Origin: Sphingomonas adhaesiva
Lineage (GTDB): Bacteria; Pseudomonadota; Alphaproteobacteria; Sphingomonadales; Sphingomonadaceae
Direction: 5' to 3'
Length of the DNA: 64,000 nucleotides
NCBI RefSeq assembly: GCF_036946125.1
Contig: NZ_JAQIJT010000002.1
Coordinates: forward strand, 1-64,000
The notes under the pieces are model-generated. The model was not told the DNA's origin. It made no database searches and worked only from the letters and a program-made list of their open reading frames with translations. Position numbers and translations under genes: made by a program. Each line of letters starts with the position of its first letter. Within the stretch, counting starts at the first letter, position 1. Positions 50,227 to 58,697 of this stretch are shown in pieces.

Positions 50227-50780
50227 GGGTGGCGCGTCCAGGTGACGCCGCAGGGCTTGCTGACGCGCTCTGCGACCGTGGTCACGTCGCCGAGGTCGAA
50301 CACCGCATCCTGCGTGCTGGTGCTGCTCGACATCCGCACGACAAGCTGCTTGGCGCCGGTCAGCTTCTCGATGAACTTGACCGCCGGCTTGGTGCCGAAC
50401 ATGCCCGCAGCGATGAAGGCGTTGTCGACCTGCCAGTAATTGGCGCTGATGGCGCGCTGGTCGGTGCGCCACAGCACCAGCGTCTGAGTCTGGCTGGTGA
50501 AAAGCGCGCTGATGGTGGAGAGCACTTGGACCCAGCTGACATAGGCGACCAGCTGTCCATCGCGGCAGCGCAGGACCAGGCCCGCCGGTGCGGCGGCACC
50601 AACGGAGTTGATGAGCGGCTGCGTGGAGGCGAGTACCGCCGCTATCGAGGTGGCGCCGGTCAGCGGCGTTACCGTTTCCTCGATATCCCATGCGCCGAGC
50701 TTTTCGGCGGATGCTGTGGGTGGCGTTAGCGCGCCGGCGAAGGCCATGGCCGCTAGCATTCGTTGGATCAGCAATCGCAT
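50223..50780 (-). CDS. Exported VasI/TagO-like protein
   Basis: A 185-residue protein with a signal peptide (LLIQRMLAAMAFAGALTPPT, cleavage after ASA). The mature part follows the VasI/TagO plan: GAWDIEETVTPLTGA, a Cys in LVLRCRDGQLVAYVSWVQVL, RAISANYWQVDNAFIAAGMF and KFIEKLTGAKQLVVRMSS, ending with a second Cys (KPCGVTW). These small periplasmic proteins accompany type VI secretion loci but also phage and defence islands. No T6SS structural genes are here. Coupled to a nuclease-like gene. Confidence 0.6.
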   Translation of the reverse strand: MRLLIQRMLAAMAFAGALTPPTASAEKLGAWDIEETVTPLTGATSIAAVLASTQPLINSVGAAAPAGLVLRCRDGQLVAYVSWVQVLSTISALFTSQTQTLVLWRTDQRAISANYWQVDNAFIAAGMFGTKPAVKFIEKLTGAKQLVVRMSSSTSTQDAVFDLGDVTTVAERVSKPCGVTWTRHP

Positions 50781-51160
50781 CTCACACCCCTTGTTGCAGG
50801 TGCAGCGATCGCCTTGACCTCGTTCGTCGCACCTATGTCCTCTCGGAGCGACGGCCCGAAGCCGGATGTTGGAAACCTGTCTCGCGAGCAGGCGCATGCG
50901 CCTTTACCGTTGCCGGCTGGACATGCGCGCATGCCACCCGGCCCCGACAAACGTCGTGACCGAGCATGCGAGAAAGGGGTTTCCACGCCCCGCCCCCTGG
51001 CTTTCAAAGGGAGCGGGTCCAATTTGCTCCGGAAGCGCGCGCAGGCAAGTCAATTCGACGGATCGAGGCCGCAAAGCGTGAGATGAGTGCGGGCGGCTCA
51101 GGAACGATGTACGCTACCGCCTGAGCGCGCATCGTGATGCCGACGGCTAGGGAGACGGAT
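50781..51160. other. Intergenic stretch with no supported gene
   Basis: Divergent gap between the VasI-like gene and the small membrane protein. No frame has a plausible start or motif. A GGGAGAC run at 51149-51155 is the ribosome-binding site of the next gene. Nothing else I can support. Confidence 0.45.
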
Positions 51161-51481
51161 ATGCTGATGATAAGGCTGAAGAAGCTTCTCGGCCGCCTGC
51201 GTGTACGCCAGCGCAAGTCGTGGGATGACGTGCCCAGCGGCATCGTGCTGCTGCTCGCCTGTGTGGCGGCGCTGGAGGCCGCCTACTTCGGCTACGTCTT
51301 TGCGAAGTTCGCGCCCGACTTCATGACGCTGGTCGACGCTAACGCCAGTGAGGCATTCGGCAGCCCCGCCTTCTGGGCCTGTACGATCGTCCTGTTCGGC
51401 GTCGGATTCCAGGCGCTGATCTGGTCGATCGCTGCCGCTGGATCGTCAGCAATCCTACAAAAGCGCTTTTTTGGGGTGTGA
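51161..51481 (+). CDS. Small membrane protein
   Basis: A 106-residue protein with an amphipathic basic start (LMIRLKKLLGRLRVRQRKSW) and two transmembrane helices (GIVLLLACVAALEAAYFGYV, FWACTIVLFGVGFQALIWSI). ATG 51161 follows GGAGACGGAT. No family recognised; possibly an effector-type or regulatory membrane peptide of the accessory region. Confidence 0.5.
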   Translation: MLMIRLKKLLGRLRVRQRKSWDDVPSGIVLLLACVAALEAAYFGYVFAKFAPDFMTLVDANASEAFGSPAFWACTIVLFGVGFQALIWSIAAAGSSAILQKRFFGV

Positions 51482-51579
51482 ACAAGACAGCGTTGGCTTG
51501 AGCCTGAGGTACCAGAGGGCGGATGCCAACCGTTCCGATTTTACCTTGCCGAATCGTACTGCATTTGTTCTCATGTGGT

Positions 51580-51771
51580 ATGGAGCTACTTGATCCTCAG
51601 CAAATCGCTCGCGCCTTGCTACTCGATAGCGCCGGATGGGCGCGCATCGGCCTCACGGCTCCCGTGCTACGCCTGCGCGAGCAGGCTGCTCAGGAACTTG
51701 CCATGACCATTTGCCGACGGCTCGTCCCGCCTGCTCCAGTCGACACGGATCAGCTGCCGCTGCCGCTTTGA
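51580..51771 (+). CDS. DUF6771-like small protein
   Basis: A 63-residue protein: MELLDPQQIARALLLDSAGW, RIGLTAPVLRLREQAAQELA, then ICRRLVPPAP. It matches a small sphingomonad family (DUF6771) seen near plasmid and phage genes; function unknown. An upstream in-frame start at 51523 would add a cysteine-rich hydrophobic stretch that the family lacks. Confidence 0.6.
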   Translation: MELLDPQQIARALLLDSAGWARIGLTAPVLRLREQAAQELAMTICRRLVPPAPVDTDQLPLPL

Positions 51772-51829
51772 GGCATGCCGCGCCCAAACATTAGCTCCTG
51801 CCTTCAGCAAGCGCGTACGAATCAGCGCG

Positions 51830-52324
51830 TCATCGTGCTGCCCTCGCCAAAAGCTGGTCGAGTGTAACGGGGCTGAACGACTGGGCGTCCACCCCGACGT
51901 CGAATTGTTGCGGCATGGGCTTCAGGCGGCCGTGGCTATGGCCATGCAGGTTGATCGCGCCACGATGCTGTCCATTCCAAGCGCGAAAGGCGTAGTGGCA
52001 CAGGATCAGCCTGCGCCCCTCAAGATCAAGCTCGGCATAGTCGCCGACACTGGCCCAACCCGCCGCGGCGAGCGTCCCGTCGGGGTCGTTATTTCCGCGG
52101 ATCAGATGCTTGGTGCCACGCAGCCGTTCGAGCAGGCTCGGCACATCGCTTGGGCGCCGGGCGACGTCGCCCAGATGCCAGACCTCGTCATCGTCGGTGA
52201 CGACGGCGTTCCAGCGCTCGATCAGCAGTGCGTCCATCGTCGCCGTATCGGGGAAGGGGCGTCGCCAGATGTTGATCGTCCGGTGATCCCCGAAATGCGT
52301 ATCCGCGGTGAAGAAGACGGTCAT
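51830..52324 (-). CDS. Calcineurin-like metallophosphoesterase (MJ0936/YfcE-type)
   Basis: A 164-residue enzyme with all five metal motifs: FFTADTHFGDHR (DxH), VWHLGDVARRP (GDxx), IRGNNDPDG (GNH(D/N)D), LCHYAFRAW and NLHGHSHGRLKP (GHxH). It is the last gene of a four-gene minus-strand operon and its start overlaps the end of the radical SAM gene (ATGA at 52321-52324). The substrate, likely a small phosphodiester or nucleotide, is not readable. Confidence 0.88.
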   Translation of the reverse strand: MTVFFTADTHFGDHRTINIWRRPFPDTATMDALLIERWNAVVTDDDEVWHLGDVARRPSDVPSLLERLRGTKHLIRGNNDPDGTLAAAGWASVGDYAELDLEGRRLILCHYAFRAWNGQHRGAINLHGHSHGRLKPMPQQFDVGVDAQSFSPVTLDQLLARAAR

Positions 52325-53409
52325 GTCCAGTAGAGCACCCGGGCGGTCGGCAGCGCCGCTGCGATGCGCGCTTCGAAGAAGGAGCGCAGGCGCCGCATCG
52401 TCAAAGCGTCGTACACCTGCTTCTCGGTGCCGAACTTCGTCCGCTTCGTCGTGCGGTTCGTCCCGCTCATGTCGAGGGCGGACCCGGGATACCAACTGTC
52501 GAGCACGGCCTTCGACCCCGCGGTGAAGCGATGCGTGATGAGCTCCACCGTCAGGTCCACCTGTGGCACGCCGGACAGCTGCGCGGCGGCGTCGTCGATC
52601 AGCGCACCATAGGCGTCCTCCCATCCGTCCGCCGCGATGATCGGGGCGATGGTCAGTCCGATCGGATAGCCGGCGTCGGCCACGCGCCGCAGCGCGCGCA
52701 GACGGTCCGCAACGGCGGCGGTGCCGCCCTCGAACCGCGCATAGGCGGGCGGATTGATCGAGGCGCGCATGCGGGTGCGGCGCTGGTGATCGATCGCCAG
52801 CAACGGCGCCACGTCGTCGAACTTGGTGGTGAAGCGCAGCTGCGCCGACGCCTGCCAGCGGCCGAACCATGCGATCGTGGCCGAGAGCGAACCTGTCAGC
52901 GGCTCGATCGCCAGCGGATCGGTATAGCAGGACGCCTCAAACGTCGTGCCCTCGTGCGCTCGCGTGTCGTCACGCGAGGTGATGGTGCCGCGATTGAGAT
53001 AGGCGGGCAGGGCATCCAGGATCTCGTCGAGGTTGGCGTACACGCGCGTGACCGGCGGTCCCTTGAGCGAGCCGGCAAGATAGCAATAACTGCAATGCGC
53101 CGGGCATCCCTCGGCGAGGTCGACCCGCCAGTCGGCGCTGGGGGCGATAGGCTGCAGCCGACGCTTGGAGGGCGGGGCTACGACCACCGCGAGCGTCGCT
53201 TTGGCCTCGGCATAAGCACGCCGGGGATCGTCGCTCCCGGGTATCGTCACGCGATCGCCGGCAAGTTCGATGACGTCGATCCCATGTCGTTCGGCGCGCG
53301 CCATGATCTCCCGGCCATGCGCGAAGCCGCGAGCGGCGCGCGTCACCAGCAGCCGGCGCGGTCGCCACGCCCGCGGCGTGGGGGCCGCCGGATCACCCGC
53401 GGCGAGCAA
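52321..53409 (-). CDS. SplB-like radical SAM protein
   Basis: About 362 residues. The iron-sulfur motif is LAEGCPAHCSYCYLAGSL (CxxxCxxC), followed by the SPL-family signatures ASCYTDPLAIEPLTGSLSAT, RFTTKF, RMRASINPPAYARFE and TVELITHRFTAGSK, as in spore photoproduct lyase-like enzymes of non-sporulating bacteria. It may repair photodamaged DNA or modify nucleic acid by radical chemistry. The start is unclear: TTG 53409 matches family length and overlaps the HAD gene by 17 bases; GTG 53346 and a start at 53490 are alternatives. Confidence 0.82.
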   Translation of the reverse strand: MLAAGDPAAPTPRAWRPRRLLVTRAARGFAHGREIMARAERHGIDVIELAGDRVTIPGSDDPRRAYAEAKATLAVVVAPPSKRRLQPIAPSADWRVDLAEGCPAHCSYCYLAGSLKGPPVTRVYANLDEILDALPAYLNRGTITSRDDTRAHEGTTFEASCYTDPLAIEPLTGSLSATIAWFGRWQASAQLRFTTKFDDVAPLLAIDHQRRTRMRASINPPAYARFEGGTAAVADRLRALRRVADAGYPIGLTIAPIIAADGWEDAYGALIDDAAAQLSGVPQVDLTVELITHRFTAGSKAVLDSWYPGSALDMSGTNRTTKRTKFGTEKQVYDALTMRRLRSFFEARIAAALPTARVLYWT

Positions 53410-54070
53410 GCGGAGACTGGTAGTAGCCGGCAAGCAGCGCGGCGACATCGTCATAGAGGCACAGCGCGCCGGCTTCACGCAGCTGCTCATCGCTGAACCC
53501 GCCGGAGCGCAGTGCGATCGTCTCTACGCCGCAGCGCTTCGCGGCCTCAACGTCATAGGGCGTGTCGCCAACCGCGATGGCCTCGGCGGGTTCGATCGAT
53601 GCCAGCTTCGTCAGCGCGACCGCGAAGATATCGGGGGCGGGTTTCGTGTGCTCGACGTCGTCCGCGCTCGTCGTCGCCGCAAAAAGATCGCGCGCGTTCA
53701 GCAGGTCGAGATAGTGATCGAGCTCGTCTTTGGAGGCCGACGAGGCGAGAACGACCTGCTGCCCCGCGGCATGGACTGTCGCGAGGAGATCGCGCGCGCC
53801 ATGGAAGGGGCGCACAACGTCAAGGTAGCGTTCCTTGAACAAGGCGCCGTGTGCCGCGGCGAGCCGGTCGCGCTGCGCCTCGTCCGCCCCGGGCACCAGC
53901 GCGGGGATCAGCATGTCGGCGCCCTTGCCGATCTGATCGTGGATGGTCTGGCGGTCGAAGGTCAGCCCATCTCGCCGGAAGACGATGTCCCACGTCTCCA
54001 CGTGCTGCGGGTTGGAATCGACGAGGGTGCCGTCGATGTCGAAGAGGATGGCCTTGATCGTCAATGGCAT
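53393..54070 (-). CDS. HAD-family hydrolase (phosphoglycolate phosphatase-like)
   Basis: A 225-residue HAD enzyme: motif I KAILFDIDGTLVDS, motif II VVLASSASKDEL, motif III lysine in VEHTKPAPDI and motif IV AIAVGDTPYDVEAAKR. The cap sits between motifs I and II (helical, DADxx-type), as in phosphoglycolate phosphatases and beta-phosphoglucomutase-like enzymes. With a radical SAM DNA-repair-like protein and a phosphoesterase downstream, removal of damaged nucleotide or sugar phosphates is plausible. ATG 54070 is used. Confidence 0.82.
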   Translation of the reverse strand: MPLTIKAILFDIDGTLVDSNPQHVETWDIVFRRDGLTFDRQTIHDQIGKGADMLIPALVPGADEAQRDRLAAAHGALFKERYLDVVRPFHGARDLLATVHAAGQQVVLASSASKDELDHYLDLLNARDLFAATTSADDVEHTKPAPDIFAVALTKLASIEPAEAIAVGDTPYDVEAAKRCGVETIALRSGGFSDEQLREAGALCLYDDVAALLAGYYQSPLARRG

Positions 54071-54291
54071 CTCCATGGCGGGGCGTCGACCGATCCGCAG
54101 GTGGTCGCTTGCTGGTAGCCGCCTTCCTTGCGCTCCTCAGCGGCCTGCTCCGGCGCCTCGTCGCCGTCGGCTACCTCATCCTGAGGCAGGGCATCGTCCT
54201 CCAGCGAGTCCTCGGGTCCCTGGTTGCCCTCCGGCAGCTCATTGACGTCGGCCTCGAAGCCGGGCTCTTCCTCGCGCGATGTGTCGGTCAT
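54061..54291 (-). CDS. Small acidic protein
   Basis: A 76-residue, strongly acidic, probably disordered protein (EEEPGFEADVNELPEGNQGP, EDSLEDDALPQDEVADGD). It heads the HAD/radical SAM/phosphoesterase operon and its 3' end overlaps the HAD start. Acidic disordered leaders of this type occur in sphingomonads without a known role. Confidence 0.5.
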   Translation of the reverse strand: MTDTSREEEPGFEADVNELPEGNQGPEDSLEDDALPQDEVADGDEAPEQAAEERKEGGYQQATTCGSVDAPPWRCH

Positions 54292-54399
54292 CGTCCTTCT
54301 CCTTGTCCGACCACAACGTACGGCGCGGCAGGAGGGGCCCATCTTAACTTGGATCACTACGCTCATCGGCAATAACGCGCGGGCGCATAACGGACCGGC

Positions 54400-54645
54400 C
54401 ACATACGGGCATTTCTGGTGGAGAGCGGAATGGCCGCTTTCGAGCAGTAATTTCGGAGAAGCGGACGTTCGTTCAGCCGGCGGGGCAGGGGCCTCTGACG
54501 CCCGTCGGTGGTGGGAAGCGGCCTGGCCGCCTTCAGGCGCCAATCATGAGGAGTGGACGCTAGTTCGGGCAGGGGGGCAGGGCTCAGACGCCCGTGCATG
54601 GTGGAGAGCTGCTCATCCGCTTTTGGCCGTCTGGTTGCAATAAGC
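54400..54645. repeat. Three-copy degenerate intergenic repeat
   Basis: Three diverged copies with a period near 85-90 bases. Each contains a GGTGGNGAGAGCGGNNTGGCCGC-like core (near 54416, 54508 and 54600), and the spacer recurs as GGCAGGGCTCAGACGCCCGT in the last two. The right end stops at about 54645. Copies differ by many substitutions, there are no identical repeats of equal length with unique spacers, and no protein frame is conserved, so this is not CRISPR. It fills most of the 640-base gap before the cyclase gene. Confidence 0.5.
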
Positions 54646-54932
54646 GAAGATCCGTTCCCGCAGCTTTTGCAAGGGTTTGAACCGCCGCCGGCGGGTGATC
54701 GGAACATTTTCAACGATTGTCATACAAGGAGTCGCGTTGCCGCCAGCTGCTCCCGTTAAACCGACCGTGGCACAAGGGTAGCTCCATATAGCGTTCTTGC
54801 ACAACTCGTCCGCGTTATGTGACCGCATGCCATAGGAGAGAAACTTAACTTGTGTCTTCAGTTCAATGGTATATTTCTGCACGCCGCTTCGCTACAAACT
54901 GTGTCGAATCGGGATGCAGCTGGAGCGCGGAC

Positions 54933-56519
54933 ATGGCTTGGAAGAGGGACAGGGCGGAGGAGCGGATCAGGGGCTTCGTGCGCAACACGCCAAGAATCCG
55001 GGTTGAGCGGTTGGAGGAGGAGTACCTGCCGCGTCGCGCTAAGGAGAGGCAGTTCCGCGAGACCATGGGGGTGCGAGCTGCGGAGAGCCCGGCGCTATAT
55101 GACCTGCCCGACGGCGCAGCGGTCGTCGTGCCCGATGCTGTCCACGTCTACGTGCGCGCGATAAGCTACGACGACGTGCGCGTTGAGAACGGTCAGGAGA
55201 CCGAGGCCAGCCACAAGCGCGCGCTAGCGTTCCTCAACCTACTCTATGTATCCGGCGACCGTGCGGTGCAGGCGATCGGCGCGCAGCGCGTCGACTTCCA
55301 CGGCGCGCGGATGCACGCGGTGGTCACCGAACCCACCGGCCAGGCGTCGCTCGGCGCGCGCCTATCACGCGCGCTGGCGATCGCGCGCGACATGACCGAC
55401 CTTGCGCGCGCGATCGATCGCACCCTGCCCGACGGATCGCGCTTCCCGCTGCGGTTCAGGATCGGTGTCGACGCAGGGACCTGCATCGCGATCAACAGCG
55501 GTCGCAGCGATGACCGCGAGCCGGTCTTTATCGGCCCCGCGGCCAACCACGCCGCCAAGCTGGCGGACGGCGACCGCGAGGGGATCTACCTCTCCGACCG
55601 CCTGCGGCGGATGCTCGGCCTCCAAACCGCCGGATCGCTCGACCTTGAGCGCGCGCAGGAGGTGCCCGCTTACTTGGTCGCCGCGGCGGCCGAGCGCTTC
55701 CGCGCGTCGGGATCGGCCGCACGCCTCGAAGAGTTCCTGCGCGACCAGCGGGGAGGCGAGGTCACGCCGCTCTCCCCATCGGCGTTCACCTTTCACCGCC
55801 ACACGCCGCCGCTGTCCGGGATCGACTACGCCGCCCTCTCACCCAGCCGCAGCGTCCGCATGCCGCTGGCCTCGGTGTTCGCGGACCTCGACCGCTACAC
55901 CGCATACGTCGACCACTGCATGGCGACGGGCTGCCTGCCCGACGCGGTGAGGCTGCTCCATGTCCTGCGCTCCGAGTTTAACGCCGTGCTCCAGCGCGAC
56001 TTCGGCGGCCGAAAGGTCCGGTTCATCGGCGACTGCATCCACGGGCTGCTCGCCGTGGGTACGTCCTTCGAAACCGACGAGCAGGCGACCATCGAGCTCG
56101 CCACCCAGTGCGCGGGGGCGTTGCGGTCGTCGTTTGAACTCTGCCAGCGCATCGTTGAGCACGCTGACCGCCTCGGGTTGGCAATCGGCTTCGAGTACGG
56201 ATGGACGCCGGTCACGCGCATCGGCATCCGCGGCGAGCGCTCGGTCCGCACCGCCTCGAGCCTCGCCTCGCGCGGCTCCGAGCGTTGCCAGCGGCAGTGC
56301 GGCGGCGACGAGACGATGATCGGAGAGGCGGCCTACGACCGAGCCCCGGTCCCCGTCCGGAAACTGTTCGGTCCCTCGCGGATCGCGTCGGGCCTGACCT
56401 ACGACGACGTCGCCACGGCAGGCACGCCTGTTGCGCCGAAGGTCGCCGCGGCGGCCGCGCCCGCCATCCTCTCCTCGCCTGCCGCTGCCGCGCCGCTGTC
56501 CCGCGCCTACGGCTGCTGA
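54933..56519 (+). CDS. pycC: Pycsar-type nucleotide cyclase (PycC-like) with tandem cyclase domains
   Basis: A 528-residue cytoplasmic cyclase. Domain 1 (about 60-230) has HGARMHAV, RFRIGVDAGTCIAI and VFIGPAANHAAKLA. Domain 2 (310-500) has the metal-binding pair in VFADLDRYTAYVD (Asp318, Asp320 region) and RFIGDCIHGLLA (Asp367), then GFEYGWTPVTRIGIRG. Domain 2 looks catalytic; domain 1 may be regulatory. The downstream cNMP-binding/TIR-like effector identifies it as a Pycsar cyclase, which makes cyclic CMP or cyclic UMP on phage infection. ATG 54933 follows GGAG; a longer form from 54852 is possible. Confidence 0.72.
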   Translation: MAWKRDRAEERIRGFVRNTPRIRVERLEEEYLPRRAKERQFRETMGVRAAESPALYDLPDGAAVVVPDAVHVYVRAISYDDVRVENGQETEASHKRALAFLNLLYVSGDRAVQAIGAQRVDFHGARMHAVVTEPTGQASLGARLSRALAIARDMTDLARAIDRTLPDGSRFPLRFRIGVDAGTCIAINSGRSDDREPVFIGPAANHAAKLADGDREGIYLSDRLRRMLGLQTAGSLDLERAQEVPAYLVAAAAERFRASGSAARLEEFLRDQRGGEVTPLSPSAFTFHRHTPPLSGIDYAALSPSRSVRMPLASVFADLDRYTAYVDHCMATGCLPDAVRLLHVLRSEFNAVLQRDFGGRKVRFIGDCIHGLLAVGTSFETDEQATIELATQCAGALRSSFELCQRIVEHADRLGLAIGFEYGWTPVTRIGIRGERSVRTASSLASRGSERCQRQCGGDETMIGEAAYDRAPVPVRKLFGPSRIASGLTYDDVATAGTPVAPKVAAAAAPAILSSPAAAAPLSRAYGC

Positions 56520-56521
56520 GC

Positions 56522-57235
56522 GTGGTCGGGGCGGTGACACCTCCCTGGGTCCAGACGGTCGGCGACGACGGGGCCGCGCTCCGCGTCATCGCGACCGCGC
56601 CGCTGCCGTCGGGCGACCTCGACGCGCCGATCGATCTGACGATCCGCCGCGTCCCGGGGGGCGTCACCGTCGGCGAGACGGTCGTCGGCACGCGGCTCCC
56701 TGAACGCTGCCCCGAGCTGCACGTCGTTGATGGCGGCACGTTCTGCCTCGGCATCGAGGAGGACACGCTCGACGATCCGAACGAGGCGGAGCGGTTCTGG
56801 AACCGGCTCGGCGACTACCTGCGCAACCAGCGGTACGCCGAGCGCCACCGGCGCTGGCCCGCCGGGCGCTGGCTGTCGCACGGCGCCGCGGCGGCCGGGT
56901 CGCAGCTCGAGGCCGAGCGGATCGCCGCGGAGTGCGGGTGGGCGGAAGAGTATGCGGACGCGATCGAGAACGGCCGGGGCTGGCTCGCGGAGGAACTGCC
57001 CCGGCCGGCGAAGCACGGCGGCCTGGTCAACGCGCGCACGCCCTGCCCGCGCGGCTGCCGGCGCCGTGACGGCGCGCCGGTCCTGCGCCGCAGCTGCTCG
57101 CAGCGCGCCGCGCTGGAGAGGCTGGTGCTGGCCGAACGCGAGCGGCGCGCCGCGGGCGACCGCTTCATCGAGTCGCTGAGGCGGGACGGCCTGGCGTGCT
57201 GCGGACGAGTCGACGGCTGCCCGCTGGCGGCCTGA
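56522..57235 (+). CDS. Cysteine-rich protein (E2-domain-associated type) between cyclase and effector
   Basis: A 237-residue protein starting at GTG 56522 (or 56534), two bases after the cyclase stop. Residues 45-110 read RLPERCPELHVVDGGTFCLG, FWNRLGDYLRNQRYAERHRR and WPAGRWLSHGAAA, which I recognise from the family called E2 domain-associated cysteine-rich protein in CBASS-like loci. The C-terminus is a metal-site-like cysteine cluster (CPRGCRRRDG, RRSCSQRAALERL, CCGRVDGCPLAA). No E2 or E1 gene is nearby. It sits inside the Pycsar operon, so a role in the defence response is likely. Confidence 0.5.
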   Translation: MVGAVTPPWVQTVGDDGAALRVIATAPLPSGDLDAPIDLTIRRVPGGVTVGETVVGTRLPERCPELHVVDGGTFCLGIEEDTLDDPNEAERFWNRLGDYLRNQRYAERHRRWPAGRWLSHGAAAAGSQLEAERIAAECGWAEEYADAIENGRGWLAEELPRPAKHGGLVNARTPCPRGCRRRDGAPVLRRSCSQRAALERLVLAERERRAAGDRFIESLRRDGLACCGRVDGCPLAA

Positions 57236-57245
57236 GGAGAGGGAA

Positions 57246-58193
57246 ATGGAAGAATCGGACATTGTCAAGCGTTTCGAGGACAGGGGCGACCTGGTGTCGG
57301 CGATCCTGCGACAGCGGGTGGTACAGAACGACGAGGCGGTCGCCCAGGCGCTCGCGGACGTCGGCAGGCTGCGCGGCTTCGAAGCGGGCGACACGATCAT
57401 CGCCCAGCAGCGATACGACAGGACCGCCTACCTGCTCCTGGCGGGCAAGGTCGGCATCACCGTCAACGGCTGCCCGTTCCCATATGGCCGCGAGGCGAAC
57501 GACATGATCGGCGAGATGTCGGCGATCAACCCCGAGCTGCCGCGCACCGCGACGATCCACGCGACCGAGCCGGTCGCTGCGCTAGAGGTCGGGCACCGCG
57601 ACCTGCTCCGCATCGGCTCGGAGAGCCGCGAGATGTGGCGGCTGATGGCGGTCGAGCTCACCCGCAAGATCGAGCAGCGCAACCAGTTCGTCGACGCGAC
57701 GAACAAGGAGCCCAGGATCTTCATGATTTCGTCGACCGAGGGGCTGCCGATCGCGGAAGCGATCAGGGACGGCCTGGCCGCCGCCGGGCTCACCGACGCG
57801 GTCCTCTGGAGCGACGAGGAGATCTTCCCGCCGGGGGCCTATCCGCTGGAGAACCTCAAGCGCGAGGTCGCGCTTGCCGACTACGGCATCGCGCTTGCCC
57901 ATCCGGACGACCTGCGGCGGTCGCGCGGGCGCGACGCGGTGGTGCCGCGAGACAACGTCGTGTTCGAGCTCGGCTGGTTCATGTCCATCCTCGACCGGCA
58001 CCGCACGATCCTGCTAGTGCCGGAGGATGCCGAGGTGGAGATGCCGTCGGACTTCAAGGGCCTGACGCCGATCGGATATCGGCAGGCGCGGGGCCGCAAG
58101 GGTCTGGAGACCGCCGTCGCGCCCGTCGTCGAGCGGCTGCGCCGGCACATCGCGCGACGCGGCGTGCGCTCGAAGCTGCAACCGGGTTCCTGA
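57246..58193 (+). CDS. pycTIR: cNMP-binding / TIR-like Pycsar effector (PycTIR-like)
   Basis: A 315-residue two-domain protein. Residues 35-145 form a cyclic-nucleotide-binding beta barrel (RGFEAGDTIIAQQRYDRTAY, GKVGITVNG, DMIGEMSAINPELPRTATIH). Residues 157-290 are a CAP12/TIR-like domain: RIFMISSTEGLPIAEAIRDG, VLWSDEEIFPPG, and RDNVVFELGWFMSILDR with the likely catalytic Glu241. In Pycsar, cyclic pyrimidine binding makes this domain cleave NAD+, causing growth arrest or death. It starts 10 bases after the Cys-rich gene with GGAGAGGG. Confidence 0.78.
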   Translation: MEESDIVKRFEDRGDLVSAILRQRVVQNDEAVAQALADVGRLRGFEAGDTIIAQQRYDRTAYLLLAGKVGITVNGCPFPYGREANDMIGEMSAINPELPRTATIHATEPVAALEVGHRDLLRIGSESREMWRLMAVELTRKIEQRNQFVDATNKEPRIFMISSTEGLPIAEAIRDGLAAAGLTDAVLWSDEEIFPPGAYPLENLKREVALADYGIALAHPDDLRRSRGRDAVVPRDNVVFELGWFMSILDRHRTILLVPEDAEVEMPSDFKGLTPIGYRQARGRKGLETAVAPVVERLRRHIARRGVRSKLQPGS

Positions 58194-58255
58194 GATCGAA
58201 ATCGGCGCTGGACGGCACGCGAACTCAAGGACTAGGTTAAGCCCGAGGTGAGGCG

Positions 58256-58669
58256 ATGGGCGCGCACATACCCCTGACGGGATTCTCGGCCGCGCGCTTC
58301 TCCGGCCCCTGCTGGGTCGTGGTCATGGACGACGACCTGTGGGACCGGTTCCGCACGTTGGTACCCGCCGCCGCCAACGAGCGCCTAACCGTCAAGCTGG
58401 AGCATCTGGCCCAACGTGGCGAGGCCGACATGCCGCGGCCGAGGCTCCGGTGGGACCAGGCCAGCGTCGAGCCCGGCGGGGCGGTGGCCTCGCTCGAGGC
58501 GCGCGGCACCGTGATCCGGGGCACCGTATCGACGATCGAGGGACGGCGGCACCTGTTCGTGCGTTCGATCGCGGTCGACCCGGCCGAGGAGCGACCGGCC
58601 ACGCCCCGGCGCCGCGGGAAGCCGCCCGACGAGCGGCAGGGAAGACTGAAGCTACGTGACGAGGACTAA
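58256..58669 (+). CDS. Candidate toxin of a TAC module
   Basis: A 137-residue protein: WVVVMDDDLWDRFRTLVPAA, NERLTVKLEHLAQRGEADMP, then a beta-rich segment (SLEARGTVIRGTVSTIEGRR, HLFVRSIAVDP) and a basic/acidic tail. Size, position directly before an XRE-type protein and the alpha-plus-beta plan fit a HigB/RelE-like toxin, but no catalytic motif can be named. Its 3' end overlaps or nearly touches the antitoxin reading frame (29 bases before ATG 58698). Confidence 0.45.
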   Translation: MGAHIPLTGFSAARFSGPCWVVVMDDDLWDRFRTLVPAAANERLTVKLEHLAQRGEADMPRPRLRWDQASVEPGGAVASLEARGTVIRGTVSTIEGRRHLFVRSIAVDPAEERPATPRRRGKPPDERQGRLKLRDED

Positions 58670-58697
58670 GAAACTGACAAAGAGAACGGAGAGCGAC

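Noticed and set aside
54400..54645. CRISPR array
   Set aside because: Units are diverged, about 85-90 bases apart, with no constant repeat/spacer pattern and no cas genes.
54933..58193. CBASS system
   Set aside because: The cyclase is a class III nucleotide cyclase with paired aspartates, not a CD-NTase, and there is no E1/E2 or JAB gene. Pycsar fits better.
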